From: Amoebophrya sp. A120
Taxonomy: Eukaryota > Sar > Dinophyceae > Syndiniales > Amoebophryaceae
Direction: 5' to 3'
Length of the DNA: 64,000 bases
Assembly: GCA_905178155.1 (NCBI GenBank)
Contig: CAJINV010000018.1
Span: 130,479 to 194,478 of the forward strand
Shown here: piece by piece, positions 48,101 to 58,908 of the stretch
How the letters are laid out: each line of letters begins with the position of its first letter
Numbering within the stretch: position 1 is the first letter of the stretch
Notes under the pieces: model-generated
What the model was told of the DNA's origin: nothing
What the model saw: the letters and a program-made list of their open reading frames with translations, nothing else
The model's database searches: none
Translations under genes and position numbers: made by a program

Positions 48101-51100
48101 CTTGTTGCTGTAAGCGAACGAGGCTCGTCTTCCCGGAATTCTGCTCTGTTGTGTGCGGCGCAAAATGAAACGGCGGTTTGATTGCGGTGTGCAGCGAGGG
48201 CCCTAAGTATCTGCGATGCCTTCTGCAGTTCGACCAGAGCTGCAGGATGCCTAATCTGCAAGAAAATTGCCGGAGCATCAAAGTTTGGAAGCAAACTCTG
48301 GTCTCGAGTTAAGCTGTAGTGCGACGGCAAGTATCGGATATTGGCTGCATAGTAAAGTTTTTCTGCAGTGAGCTTGTAGAAGCTGGCCGGAACAGTTACC
48401 GGCGCCGGTTTCTTAGATCCCGCTGTTGTGGTCGACGACCCACCCATACCATCAAATCCTGATATAATTTTTTCTGCTGGGACAGGCCGAAAAAGTTCGC
48501 CGCCTATTGGAGCGAGCATTTTCGGCGAGTACGCACCAGGTGGGGGCACTACGGTCGTGCTGTTTAACACAGCTTTGTCCGGGGAGTCTGTGTGAAGCCA
48601 GTCCTTCGCCCGCAGCAAGAGTTCCAAAAAAGGTTCTGCCGACTCCCCTAGCAAATCCCGCTTCCAAAATTTCTGGTACTCTAGCCAATCCTCCCATTTT
48701 GCGATTTTCACGTCGAGAAAGTGACTGAGATCATGGTCGCGCGGTTCGCGCTCTCTTGCAGGAACAAACGTCGGAAGACACGTGCGCAGCCAGCCCTTGA
48801 GCATAAGTTGGGAGTTCGGTTCCCAGCGATGTGGAGCGGCATAGCGTCCCCAGTCTCTGTCCAACACGTTCTGCCAGAGATGCAACAGTTCGGAGACGGT
48901 AGGCCCAAGGTCTTTTCTGTGCCAACTTTTGAAGAAGAATTCATGTTTCTCGAACATGGCGAAGTTATAATCCCTTTTCTCGATGGCATTTTTCTCGTCG
49001 GTAATGTGTCTCCGGATTTTCATTTGGATGCTCCGCAGGCCCCAGAATTTGGATGCTCCGCTCCGCAGGACCTCGTCTCCCAGAATTTTGCCCATTTCGT
49101 CAGGCCCCATCGTTGCTGTCGTCGTAGGACAGGCGCAACTTTTCTGCAGAACGCGGCTACGAAACCTCAGCACGGCGTGCTTGTCTACCGCCACGGCATA
49201 TTTGTAGCGCAGCCGCAGTATCCACTTCAGGACGTCCGAATCGTCCGGCGCAAGGTCATCCCCGACCCCCGGATTGTCACCTGTATTTCTGAACAATTTC
49301 TCTGCCACAGCAAGGTCGCTCCAGGACTCGGACAAACTGGTGTTGAATTTCATCGATCTTGTCCATTCCGGCCCGGGTGGTGAAATCTTCCGAAAGGCAT
49401 ATACCACATGAGACTCTAGAGCACTGTCCTCCCTCAGAAGGCGCTGAATTGTCTCTAACATCTCCAGGTCAATGTGGTACGCGGAGGGGTTTTGCGTGCA
49501 GGAATGATCGAGGCTCTTATTGTTCAAGCGCCACGGGGATGTTCTGGATCGGTCGTCCTCTGGCTTTCGCGATTGCCGTCCGGGAGACAAGTATTTTGCC
49601 CCTGAACTGCTAAAAGTTTCCCAGACTTTCTGCATAGCGGTGTCTTTACTTCGCATGCAGGCTGCCTCTTCTGGAGAAGCGTCGGAAAACAGGTTTGCGT
49701 CCGGGTCTGGTGTTTCTTGTACAGCGGAGAGGCCTGCAAGGTCATATTCACTTTTACGAAAGTCATCATAAAAGTCTATTTCCTGTTGCCACCATGTTGG
49801 CATCCCAAAAAAATAAACTATTTCCTGTTGCCACCATGTTGGCATCGCAGTGCTATTGCCAGCACTATGCGCAGAAAGATTTCGCGACGCCTCGTGCCGC
49901 CGCTCCCTTGAGAGATCGATCGTAGATCTCGAGACACCAGGTCCGCTCCCACCTCTTTCGACCACACCGCATTTCCTTTTCGTAGTGCATTTTCTGCCAA
50001 AAATGGCGTCAGGAGATGGCTCTACAAACGTCACACGAAACTTCTGTATCGTGCCTTCGTCCTTCTGCGGAACGACGCAGTGGCGGTCTATCGTGCTCGA
50101 ACCGCTGCTACTCGACGTCGCAGACCCCATTTGCATGGGCGAGTCGCTTCTATCGGTCTCCACTTCTGCAGGTGCGCTGCTCGCCGACAAAGCCGCACCA
50201 TTTGCGGCTGGCCGTCCTTGTGGATCTGACGAGCTGCTACTCGCAAGAGTGGAAACAAGCGCCGCGCCCGTTGATGTGGCGGTGGGCGCTTCCACAGGCG
50301 GCGCACTTGATGCACTGCAGTTCTCTACTGGCGTGTTAGCAGGCACAGCTGAGGGATGACTACTTGAGAATGCACTTGCCACCTGAATATTTGTGGTTTC
50401 TACGCTGCCGCTGGGAATATCTTCTGGTGAGGTTGCCAGTTGTTCCTCGCTACTAGGATGATCCCGATCCGAACCACCACCAATGCATTCTCCTGTTTGA
50501 TCACTGGGACGAATAGCGGCAGGGGGGTCACCGCGCCCAGAGATTTCTTGCACCTCAGACACCAGCGAAGCGTCGCTGCGGTCGTCGTCCGGCCTGCCTC
50601 GAAATCTCAACCTTTCGTCTGATGCAGTTGCAGCAGCTGCTTCGCCGCCTCCTGCCCTACCACATTCGCCGTTATCGCAGGCATTGGTGCTTATCGACGA
50701 AGTGCCTCCTTCTGTCGCTTCAGAACAACTGTTTGAGTTTGACGAAGACGCACTATGAGTTTCGCTCGAAGAGGTAGAGGAGATGGATACGGCAACGCTG
50801 CTGCCATTTGCAGAATCTCCTACTGCCGTGTTGTCTTCGGAACTGATAGCATTTTGTCCCACGCTTTGAAAAGCAGTTGAAGCGACAGTGCTCTCTTGCG
50901 GAGAAAACAAGGTGCTTTCTCCTGTGGCTATTACGGGAGACGGTTGCGCCTGCTCGGGAAGGCTGCCACGCTCCTGGTTTGATGCGTGCAACGTCGTTTC
51001 TGACTCGGGCGCGTCCGTCTGCGCTTGTGTTGACGTATGTTCTTGCGATAAAAATGCATGACGCGGACGAATTACGTGTGTCGGAAGAGAACTGGCCTGG

Positions 51101-52287
51101 AGGTCGCGATCAGATGAGGCACTTCCACTCAGAGCCTGTGTCGACGAAGTCTCGGGCGGCAGAGGATCTCTTTCGCTTGCAGCGGAGGTTCTCAAAGCTG
51201 TAATTGACGAACTTGGAAGTGCTGCCGGTGTTGAGCTGCTGGTGGAGGATGCTGCTGTCGCTCCTGGTGTTGAGCTGCTAATTGAAGACGTTGCTGGTAC
51301 TGTTGGTGTTGAGCTGCTAATTTCATTGGCGGTTGCTGTTCCTGCGTGATGCGGCGCATCATTTGCCGTGGCGCTGATCACACCGGGAGGAGCAGTCGGT
51401 GCTGCCGAACCGGAGACAGGTGCTGCAGTAGTACTTGCAGGTCCAACAGTGCCGAGGGTTGCTGGTGTCGGGGCGATGCCTGGCTCGGATATGATGGCGA
51501 CTGGACCCCCACCTGAAGGAAAGCGCTGCACCTCTGGTGGAATCAGCGGAAATAGGTCACTGCCGGTCGCCCCAGTCCCGTCGCCACTTGCAGACGGCGC
51601 AGTCGGAGGGCCGTTCTTGTGGACTACTGGAACGCCCCGAGTCGATGCCCGCGGCAAGAAGGCCTGCTTGTTTTGCCCGTCGGCATCAATTTTTGGACCA
51701 AGAAATGCGACGCCGGCCGAAATACCGATTCCAGCGAAGAGCAAGAGGCAGGGAAGCAAAATTTTTCCAACTGCTGTAGACGTCCAGAAACTCTTCGAAA
51801 ACACCAGCCCTGCGGTGCACTGCTGGCCACTAGTTGAAGCACGTTCCAGATTTTCAACTTGGTCGCGGCCAGAGTCATCGTTTGAAGTCAACCTTTCTAG
51901 TGACGCTCGTCGTAGATCCTCGTTTAATCCTTGAGCTTCTGGTGGACCTGTGTATTGCTGCCCGCTTGGAGGATCTTGGCCGCCTTGTGGCGCTGAGTGG
52001 TCTGAGGTTTGTACAAGACTCCGCTGCAACAGCTTCTGGATGGTGGCAAGATCCTCAGCAGTCGAAAGTTCGTCGTGTCGCAGACTTTTGGCCTGGCTTA
52101 CGAGTTGTTGCTCCATCTCGTCAGCTTGCTCGTCCTCGCTGTCGACGGCATTCGCATGATTACCGAAATCTCTTCGAAGCTCCTGCTCTGCGTTCGGATT
52201 GGCAAATACGATTGCGCGGCGGGGAATATGCTTTTCATGCGCGATATGAAAGTGAGAGTTGAAGTATCCACCTCGACATTGACACAT
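42126..52287 (-). CDS. Gene 3: large probable single-pass membrane protein
   Basis: Two exons (52287-47838 and 47452-42126) join through one introner into exactly 3,258 codons plus TGA. The first ATG after an in-frame stop is at 52287. An N-terminal region of about 170 residues is followed by a hydrophobic helix at about 173-198 (TAVGKILLPCLLLFAGIGIS then AGVAFLGP), with no signal peptide before it, so a type II-like topology is plausible. Then comes a long Ser/Thr/Ala-rich, mucin-like region (SSSTPTVPATSSISSSTPGA), then folded-looking sequence, a cysteine cluster (CPKDVCNCHADKRGCNKCNF) and two copies of an acidic Ser/Glu/Asp block. I recognise no family. A surface or wall-associated protein is one guess from composition only. 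Confidence 0.72.
42850..44645 (-). repeat. Internal duplication in gene 3 (about 44230-44640 and 42880-43225)
   Basis: Both copies begin AVSSGGSSGR, then RLV[YW]S.KRDD.I, DESG.EI, GDLSVGATEPESKGSDASTD, L.S/A..SNSSD, AHPP.E.AQSE, DDASGDV.FAAEANLLRVSK. About 115-140 residues each; the nucleotide copies are also very similar. A second word, TDVARCSKYG, also occurs twice. Confidence 0.8.
47458..47837. mobile_element. Introner, family F (gene 3)
   Basis: Left end TATCCTACAGAAAAAAGCAG, right end TGATTTTTTCTGCGGGATA; direct repeat ctgga. 380 bp, the longest in the window. Exons join as GDAYP/DFWVDDLT in phase 1. A short inverted repeat GAGCTATTGCG/CGCAATAGCTC lies inside at about 47528-47555. Confidence 0.88.
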
Positions 52288-52336
52288 CTTCAACGGATTA
52301 TATTATCGATCCTGTTGAATCACATCAGCGGCTTGT
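52288..52336. promoter_or_regulatory. 49-bp gap between gene 4 and gene 3; possible trans-splice acceptor
   Basis: The gene 4 stop and the gene 3 ATG lie this close. On the coding strand GATTCAACAG/GATCGATAAT offers an AG about 30 nt before the ATG. In dinoflagellate-lineage organisms spliced-leader trans-splicing uses such acceptors; that it happens here is an inference. Confidence 0.35.
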
Positions 52337-53884
52337 TCAATAAAAGCGGGAAAGGCAGCATTTATACTTAGTAGGTGGCAGTTGTTCTAACGAAAACCTG
52401 TCGAGGATACACATCTCACTTTGATAAAACACAGATGCTGAGTTTCCCGGAATCGGACGGATTGTTGCTTGCTGGAAAGAAAAGAACGCGTGTGTGCCTT
52501 GGGCTGTTGCTGAGGAAATCGAAGCGAGTGTGCGCAGATCACCCTCCAGTTCGAATGCAGTGATGCGGTCTTGTGCCTTGCGCACAAGACATCGCTGAAG
52601 TAAGTGCATCAAATGCTCAAACTTGTCCGCTGCGAGCCGATTTTCCGCGGGAGACAACTGCAGAAGCTCCTGTTGCGCAGCGTACGCGGAGTACCTGTCC
52701 GGATACTGAATTTCCATGCAGTTATCCACGATGCAGAACATCACCCGGTTTCTTCCGCCTCTCTGGTTGCACAGGTAGGCGTGCGGCGGCCTTCCGTAAA
52801 TCATAGCATACAAGATGATACCCAACGACCAGACGTCCGTCCCCGACTTCATCTTCATGCTGCTCTCGTACTGCTCACCTTGATGGAACGCTTCTGGCGC
52901 CATGTACAACACCGTGCCGCAATGCCCATCACGACTCACATGAGTTTTGTCGTGCTCGAGCACTCTTGCGAGGCCAAAGTCTGAGAGCTTGATTTTTGTT
53001 CGCTGATTGAACAAGAGAAAGTTTGCTGGCTTCAGATCGAAGTGCAAAATGTTTTTCGAATGAATGAACCGCACCGCGGCGACCATCTGCGTAAAGCAGT
53101 GCAGGATCATCGGTAGTGGCATGAAGTTTGCATTCTGGCGGGAGAAGACATCCCGCTGGTAAAGTTGGAAGTCACAGTCCGCATATTCCAACAGGATGAA
53201 GATTCGCAGCGACGGAGCGTCGCACTTGGAGCCATAGCAGCGCACCACATGCTCGCGACCTTCGTCTCTGTTAATCCGGGTAAGGTTTTCAAGGAGTACA
53301 ACCTCCTGCTGAAAGCTCGCTAGCTGCCGTCGGTCCTGCGCCTTGACGACTTTCAACGCGAAGTTGAATCCTTTCCGGTGCGCCTGGTAGACTTCCGCCG
53401 TCCCACCGCGTCCCAATAAGTGTTGAATTTCGAAAGAGCCATCGCCCACAGAAAAGGACTTCTTCACCTCGTCTTCCCACTGATGCAAGCGCGCCTCGTT
53501 CCCGTCCGGCGGCAGATGCAGACCGCACCGAGGGGGAGGCATTGGACCTGCCTCAGTCGCGCCATTCTCAATGGAAGAAGCAGCTGGGCGTAGTCGGTCT
53601 GTTGTGCCAAGTCGCGGCGAAGACGGAGAACAGCACTTGCGCTCCTTTGTTCCAAGAGTTGATGAGGCAGGAGGGCGCGCTCGGTCCGTTGTACCAAGAG
53701 TTGATGACGCACCGGGCCGGGGTGCTCCTGCCGGTGATATTTGAAGAGTTTCTGATACAGGCGGACGTGCTCGGTCCGTCGTGCCAAGAGTAGATGACGC
53801 AGGAGGGCGTGCTCGGTCCGTCGTGCCAAGGCTAGGGGGCTTGCTGAAGCCTGAATCTCCTTTGGAAAATTGTGTGTACGTCAT
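52337..53884 (-). CDS. Gene 4: protein kinase of the MPS1/TTK type
   Basis: A 515-codon frame without introns, ATG at 53884. The kinase domain spans about residues 151-440: glycine loop GRGGTAEV (158-165), lysine in FALKVV (178), glutamate E194, catalytic loop HFDLKPANF (281-289), DFG (302-304), MAPEAF with APE at 329-331, and DVWSLGIILYAMIYGRPPH. The missing arginine in the HxD motif and the DLKPANF-GTVLYMAPEA combination resemble MPS1/TTK kinases (HSDLKPANF, GTVNYMPPEA), which act in spindle-checkpoint control. All catalytic residues are present, so activity is expected. The first 110 residues hold four imperfect LGTTDR[AL]RPPASST repeats. A general Ser/Thr kinase is the fallback call. Confidence 0.85.
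   Translation of the reverse strand: MTYTQFSKGDSGFSKPPSLGTTDRARPPASSTLGTTDRARPPVSETLQISPAGAPRPGASSTLGTTDRARPPASSTLGTKERKCCSPSSPRLGTTDRLRPAASSIENGATEAGPMPPPRCGLHLPPDGNEARLHQWEDEVKKSFSVGDGSFEIQHLLGRGGTAEVYQAHRKGFNFALKVVKAQDRRQLASFQQEVVLLENLTRINRDEGREHVVRCYGSKCDAPSLRIFILLEYADCDFQLYQRDVFSRQNANFMPLPMILHCFTQMVAAVRFIHSKNILHFDLKPANFLLFNQRTKIKLSDFGLARVLEHDKTHVSRDGHCGTVLYMAPEAFHQGEQYESSMKMKSGTDVWSLGIILYAMIYGRPPHAYLCNQRGGRNRVMFCIVDNCMEIQYPDRYSAYAAQQELLQLSPAENRLAADKFEHLMHLLQRCLVRKAQDRITAFELEGDLRTLASISSATAQGTHAFFSFQQATIRPIPGNSASVFYQSEMCILDRFSLEQLPPTKYKCCLSRFY
53560..53860 (-). repeat. N-terminal repeats in gene 4
   Basis: Codons for LGTTDRARPPASST occur four times in imperfect form (residues about 19-100). 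They are rich in Ser, Thr, Pro and Arg and probably disordered. Confidence 0.7.
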
Positions 53885-55456
53885 GCTGCGAAAGCATTCA
53901 CAAAAGACCTAAATAAAGAATGAGTAGATAAGCGGAAAAATAAAGTGAAACTTGTTCTTGCATTTCATACTTGTGACGAGATGAAACAAATCAGAATTAT
54001 CCACGTAGAAAAAAAAGTCGAAACATCTCCAATTATACATGTACTTTTAGTCGGTATTGTTGTGCTATATCGAGCAAAAAAATGAAAACCAAAAAAAAAA
54101 AACTTGCATAGTCTACTCTAACCTTAGTCTTAATGTTTATGAGGTGCGTGTTACCGCATGGCTAAGCGCACTATTTCCAAAGTGCGAATGTGTTTATGGA
54201 CTATCATATTTACGATCGCTCACAAATATCCCCGCTGGTGAATTCAAGTCGACACTTGTTTGAAACTTGCAAATGCAAAGCAAAGGTGAAAGCTGAAACA
54301 AACTGGAAAATAATGCAAGATCCCTCCGTTCGGAAAGAAAGAATTTCGGGCGAAGATCAGTGTATGGGTTGCAAGATCATTCATGATCTACGTCTAGTTT
54401 CACATCATGTTATCTGCGGAGATCGAAGATCAAGAGCCAGAAAAAGTGTTATTACAACATCCATGAGCACCTGTCAGATTTATCACTGACGCTGGGTTCC
54501 AAGAAGGGATCTCGTGCAACTAGCTTGCTCAGCACGACCTTGTACAGGTCCATCTACCGTTACCCAAAGGAGACGAATATGCTTTGAAGATTAAGGTGGT
54601 GCCCGTAGCAACTGCTTCTCACGTTTCGCATCTGCGCCTGAAAGAACAGACACAAACAATGCCACGGAATCTGTGCATAGAAGTGACTTGATAGTGCCAC
54701 AATTGATAGTGCCACACTCGCGTCATCAATAGCGTTCTTCTTCTTGCCTCAACAGGGAAAAACATTACTCCCTAGTGAAAATGTCCATATCATTTACATG
54801 ATCCTTGTAAAATTGTGGCACAACAGCGTGCAGAAACATAATCCTAGAAAATAGCTATCCAAGTATTCATTATATTTACATCGCTCGTTTTTTTTACGCA
54901 TGTCAGCGTTGACTTGTGATTCAAATTCACTTCGAGCGGAAATATCGACTCTACACATAAAAAACTGGAGTAGAAGTATGGCAGTCCATTTTCGTATAAC
55001 GCTTCACAAACTTCGCGTCTCTGCGACGTGTGTCTCTGACAAAACACCTTGTCAGAAGACAAAATCTTTTTCGACCGAGTGGCAAGTTCTGGTCTGAAGG
55101 GCCTTCAAAACTTTTCTCTAGAAAAATGGTTATCCCTAAAGTTCGCTTGAAAGGCCAACAAGCGAAACAAGGTACCCTCATCGGGGTTAGATTAATGTAA
55201 AAATCCTGCTCTTGTTGTTTATGGAAAAGCAGTTTGAGTGCCTGGTAAGAGTCCTTAGATTTTGAAAAACATAGCTCACGAAAAAATGAAAAAATTCAAC
55301 ATCAAACGATAGATATTGTGGGACTGTCCACTCATATCATAGCGTTGATTGCTACAGTGCAGGTGAATGCATCTGCAGAAAATGTTCGTTAGATTTTGAT
55401 CTTACAAGAAGCACAGAATTCGCATTCGTTATGTTTTTATGTGTGCCTGAAGCTTT
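53885..55456. other. AT-rich intergenic region upstream of gene 4
   Basis: About 1.57 kb. Small frames occur on both strands but none has length, composition or neighbours that support a gene. Contains an A run near 54090. I could not identify a tRNA, snRNA or spliced-leader gene by eye. Confidence 0.55.
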
Positions 55457-57702
55457 CTACATACGTCGAGTGTTTGTCCTGGGGCTACAGTTCCCAGTGG
55501 CACAAGATCCTCCATTGGAGGTGCCTACCGGAGGCGTCTTGTGCGTTACCTTGTTCCGGGCATCGGCCTCTGCAGAGCCGGCAGCTCCGTCACCACGATC
55601 CTCATTGTCGTCTTCGCCACCCAAGAACTGTTCTGTATCTGCGACTTTGACAGTTTCGGTGTTGAAGCTGCGGTCGAAGAATTCATCATAAGATTCAAAG
55701 GAATCCAAAATCTGCGCCAGCACAATTTCTTCTGTTGTTTGCTTCAGGATTGCACTGTTGTCGACGCTCTCACCACCCTGGTTCGCTAAATACTTTTTGG
55801 CCTTGTGGTTTCGACGCACCTTATCCCTTTCTCCCTGCATTGCCGTGGCACGATCCAGAAGAGAGGCATCCAGGCGCTCACGCTCGGCCCTCACGGCGCG
55901 ATTGAACGATGGCAACTTGCACACGTCGTGCGGGCGATAGCGGTATCTGTAAATAGTCTTATCGTTCACCGCAACAACAGGATAATCCGTTGGCTTCAAC
56001 CCTTTTCCGATGTCGTGGATCTCCTGGTCGAGATTCTCCCGCTCGTATCTGAATTGCTCGCATTTGTCCCGGAATGACATCTCGAAGTACATCTCACGCA
56101 AGAGCTTGGCCAACTTCACAGCCGAGGAGCATTGTCCCCACTTGACGTAGAAGTATGCGAAGGCCTTTACTGATTCCTTCGTCCATAGCTTTCCCAGGCG
56201 GCGCTCCTCGTCATTCAAGTTGGCAGACGGGTACTCGAGTAGAAGAGAATACTCGGTGTATTGCCGCATAAAGCCTACCAGTTTCGATACAACGTCACTG
56301 CTGGCGAAGGCCGAAACTGCTGTTTCAGGGCACACTAGGATGCGCTGTACCGAGTCGAGCTGTTTCGGCCTTTTAAACTTGCTTGGAGCCGCTTGTTGGA
56401 GGGATTTCTGTTATATTTTTTTGACAAGTGATATGGTCATGCTAGTGGAAAGAGACTTAGTGCTTGGATGAAGGGGCTGGCGAGGATTCGAGTATTTTTT
56501 GTGCGCAAGCAGGATAAAAAAAGGTCGTCTCGACATACCACTTCTTGAAGTTTTGCCTCGCGCTCGTCCGCCTTGGCCTGCTGTAGCTCCTTGAGGTACG
56601 TTGCGCCCGGTTGCGTTGTCAAAGCGAAAAAAGTCCTCCCTGGACCAGCTTCCAAGCATATTTCAATTTCAATTTTATCAAAAATTCCTTTGTTTGGATG
56701 GAGCCAAGTCGCTAAATTTCCTCACTTCGATCCACCATTGCGAAAATGTGATGGCGCTGGAACGGTCGACATTTTACTAAAAAAAGAAAATAAATATCCT
56801 TCAAACATCTTCAATGATCCGCATGACAGAGAACTGGTCGTGGAAGTACATATCATTTTCGTACCCACCATGTAGGGCAAGGGCTTCCAGATCCAGTTGC
56901 CCTCAGTCATCGCTGTCGGACGGTACACGTTGTCAGAAGATATCCACATTGCGGAAGCGCCGTTTGACGAAGCCGCGCAGGTGATGGAGTGCTTCGAAAC
57001 CGAAAACGTAGCTTCCACGATCCTACCACGTTCCTGATTCGTCTGCAGCTTCGACCGCTCCTTCTTCTTCTCCGCCATTTGCTTTTTGTCTTGACGCGCC
57101 TTCTTCTCCAGCTTTCGCAGTTCGACCATTTGCTTTTTACTCAGCGCACGCCGGTTTGTTTGCACCAGGCCGCGACCAGAGGGGTCCGCTTTCGCCTCGA
57201 TTGCCTTCTGCAAGAAAATGCGTTGCGCTCTGTTAGCGCTTGTCAAATCGAATTTCTTGTTGTCACTATTGACGAACTTTAAGTCTGCTTCGTACTTATG
57301 CTTCACGGAGGTGCACGTCTGAACTGGAACTTCTAACGCAAAGACGTGGTGGTTGCGGAAAATGCGGGTCAGCTCTCGTTTCAAAACGATGCCGGTGACC
57401 TTCCTCACGTAGGCGGTAGTCAGATTGCTCGACAGGTCTCCGCCCTGCTTTCTCATCGACTCGAGCATGGCGGTGGTGGAGTAGAGCTTCATCCGCTCGG
57501 AATGAGACTGGTGTCTCGCGAGATGCATTTCGCGATCTAACAATGCCTCAAGATTCTTAGCGACAAGGATCTTGACGTCGCTCAGAATCTGCTCTTTTTT
57601 CTTGACGCAATTCACCAGTGGATGAGACTGGCCATTACGAGTGGAGGTCCTGTGTTTTTGAATTTTTGATTGAAACAAGTAGTCGTTTGTTACTTTCACT
57701 TT
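55457..57702 (-). CDS. Gene 5: unrecognised protein with two GT-AG introns (5' end uncertain)
   Basis: Exons about 57702-56865, 56639-56539 and 56407-55457 (TAG). GT-AG joins give LPYMVG/RTFFALTTQPG (phase 1) and AKLQEV/KSLQQAAPSKF (phase 0). The first exon is open back to an in-frame TAG at about 57703 without an early ATG; an acceptor CTATGTAG sits there, so an upstream exon is likely. The protein is basic in its middle (KKQMVELRKLEKKARQDKKQ), then aromatic and charged, and ends in an acidic and Gly/Asn/Thr-rich tail. No introners. Function unknown. Confidence 0.6.
56408..56538 (-). other. GT-AG intron in gene 5
   Basis: Donor GAAGTG/GTATGTCG, acceptor ATATAACAG/AAATCC. About 131 nt, no inverted-repeat ends. 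Confidence 0.65.
56640..56864 (-). other. GT-AG intron in gene 5
   Basis: Donor ATGGTGG/GTACGAAA, acceptor TGGTCCAG/GGAGG. About 225 nt, AT-rich interior, no inverted-repeat ends. Confidence 0.6.
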
Positions 57703-57828
57703 CTACATAGAGGTGATTGATCGCTGCTTTCCATGCGTCACTTGCGTTCTTTTGGCATCAAAACAAACACGGAAAAAGTACAAAATGGTCACAGGTTATT
57801 CTGTTTCAACATAATTTTCGCCAAAATA

Positions 57829-58719
57829 TTACCAGCTGAGCCGCGCCAACTGCGGGCAGTCCAGATACTGGGCGAACATGCCCTGCAGCGTCCTCGTCAA
57901 GATCTCCTCAATCACACCCGTTGATTGCTCAAACAGTCCCATGTTCAGGTACTGCTTCGGGATGTAGTTCACGTTTTCCGATTTTGCGTCCAGAATTTCG
58001 CGCAGCTGTTCCAACGAGCTGAGCGTCTCCTGGATGCCTGCAAGCTGGAACACGTTGTCGTTGTTCAGCGGCTTGAACCACTGATCGAAGGGAACCCACG
58101 ACTCCACCACATTCAAGAAGGACTCAATTTCCTGCGCCGCCAGCGCCAGCACTTCGCGCTCCGGGGCGTTGTTCGGTGGAATCCAAAGGTAAGTTAGGTG
58201 TGACCGCAACAACCACGTCGCCGGCAAAATTACGCCCGCGAGCAGCGTCGTCACCATGTCGATCTTTTTCTTGATCAGGTCCTGCGTGCCGAGCGAGGTG
58301 TCAGCGGAATCGTCCTGGTAGTTTTGGTCGCCCTTCCAGAAGAAACCGAGCAACACCGGGAAGGACCTCAGCATCCAGGTCAAGTTGTTGGCCAAGTCCA
58401 TCAATGCCGACATCGGGTACGCAAATTTCCGCAAGAACTTTCTAGACCGGACTATATCGCGCTCACGCTGCAATTCCCGCTCGGCGTCGTACAAGACCCA
58501 GACAGACTTGTTCGCAAAAGCGTCTCCGGCTCGGTCGCAGTTCGCCTTCCACTCATCAGAAAAGATACCGGCTAAGTGGCCAACAAAGTAGGAGCAACCT
58601 GACAGGAAACCGAAGCCCCAAGATTCCCAGGCAGCGGCCGAGCGCTTGCGGCGCCTGTCGTGTGTTTGAGGAGAGTTTGAATAGGCGCAACGGTGAACAA
58701 CTTCTTCGCTAGGGCACAT
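57829..58719 (-). CDS. Gene 6: small protein with membrane segments
   Basis: A 296-codon frame, ATG at 58719, TAA at 57829. Hydrophobic stretches at about residues 32-52 (SWGFGFLSGCSYFVGHLAGI), 115-127 (MLRSFPVLLGFFW) and 151-173 (IDMVTTLLAGVILPATWLLR), so two or three membrane spans are likely. The rest is helical (QETLSSLEQLREILDAKSEN). Not recognised. It may instead be the last exon of gene 7: a GT-AG intron from 58912 to about 58720 would join them in frame. Confidence 0.6.
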   Translation of the reverse strand: MCPSEEVVHRCAYSNSPQTHDRRRKRSAAAWESWGFGFLSGCSYFVGHLAGIFSDEWKANCDRAGDAFANKSVWVLYDAERELQRERDIVRSRKFLRKFAYPMSALMDLANNLTWMLRSFPVLLGFFWKGDQNYQDDSADTSLGTQDLIKKKIDMVTTLLAGVILPATWLLRSHLTYLWIPPNNAPEREVLALAAQEIESFLNVVESWVPFDQWFKPLNNDNVFQLAGIQETLSSLEQLREILDAKSENVNYIPKQYLNMGLFEQSTGVIEEILTRTLQGMFAQYLDCPQLARLSW

Positions 58720-58908
58720 ACTAGAGTCCTGCTTTCGCTTCAGATTCGTTGGAAAAGAATCACTTCTGAAGTGTGGGTCGACGGCCGCATTAAGTTAATT
58801 CGGTCGTGACATCAAATAAGTACATATACAGTCACAGCTGAGATTGCGCCTCTAGAAAATCAAAAGAATCATACATACCCTCAAAAAAATCATGACGCAG
58901 AAACAAGA
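58720..58908. other. Gap between genes 7 and 6; possible GT-AG intron
   Basis: Coding strand GGAAGAAG/GTAATC at the end of gene 7 and GACTCTAG/TATGTGCCC before gene 6 would join in frame (QGR/SMCPSEE). Without splicing, gene 7 stops at TAA 58909 and gene 6 starts at ATG 58719. Confidence 0.4.

Noticed and set aside
54057-54489. Small plus-strand frames between genes 5 and 4
   Set aside because: Short, AT-rich, no recognisable motif and no better than expected by chance.
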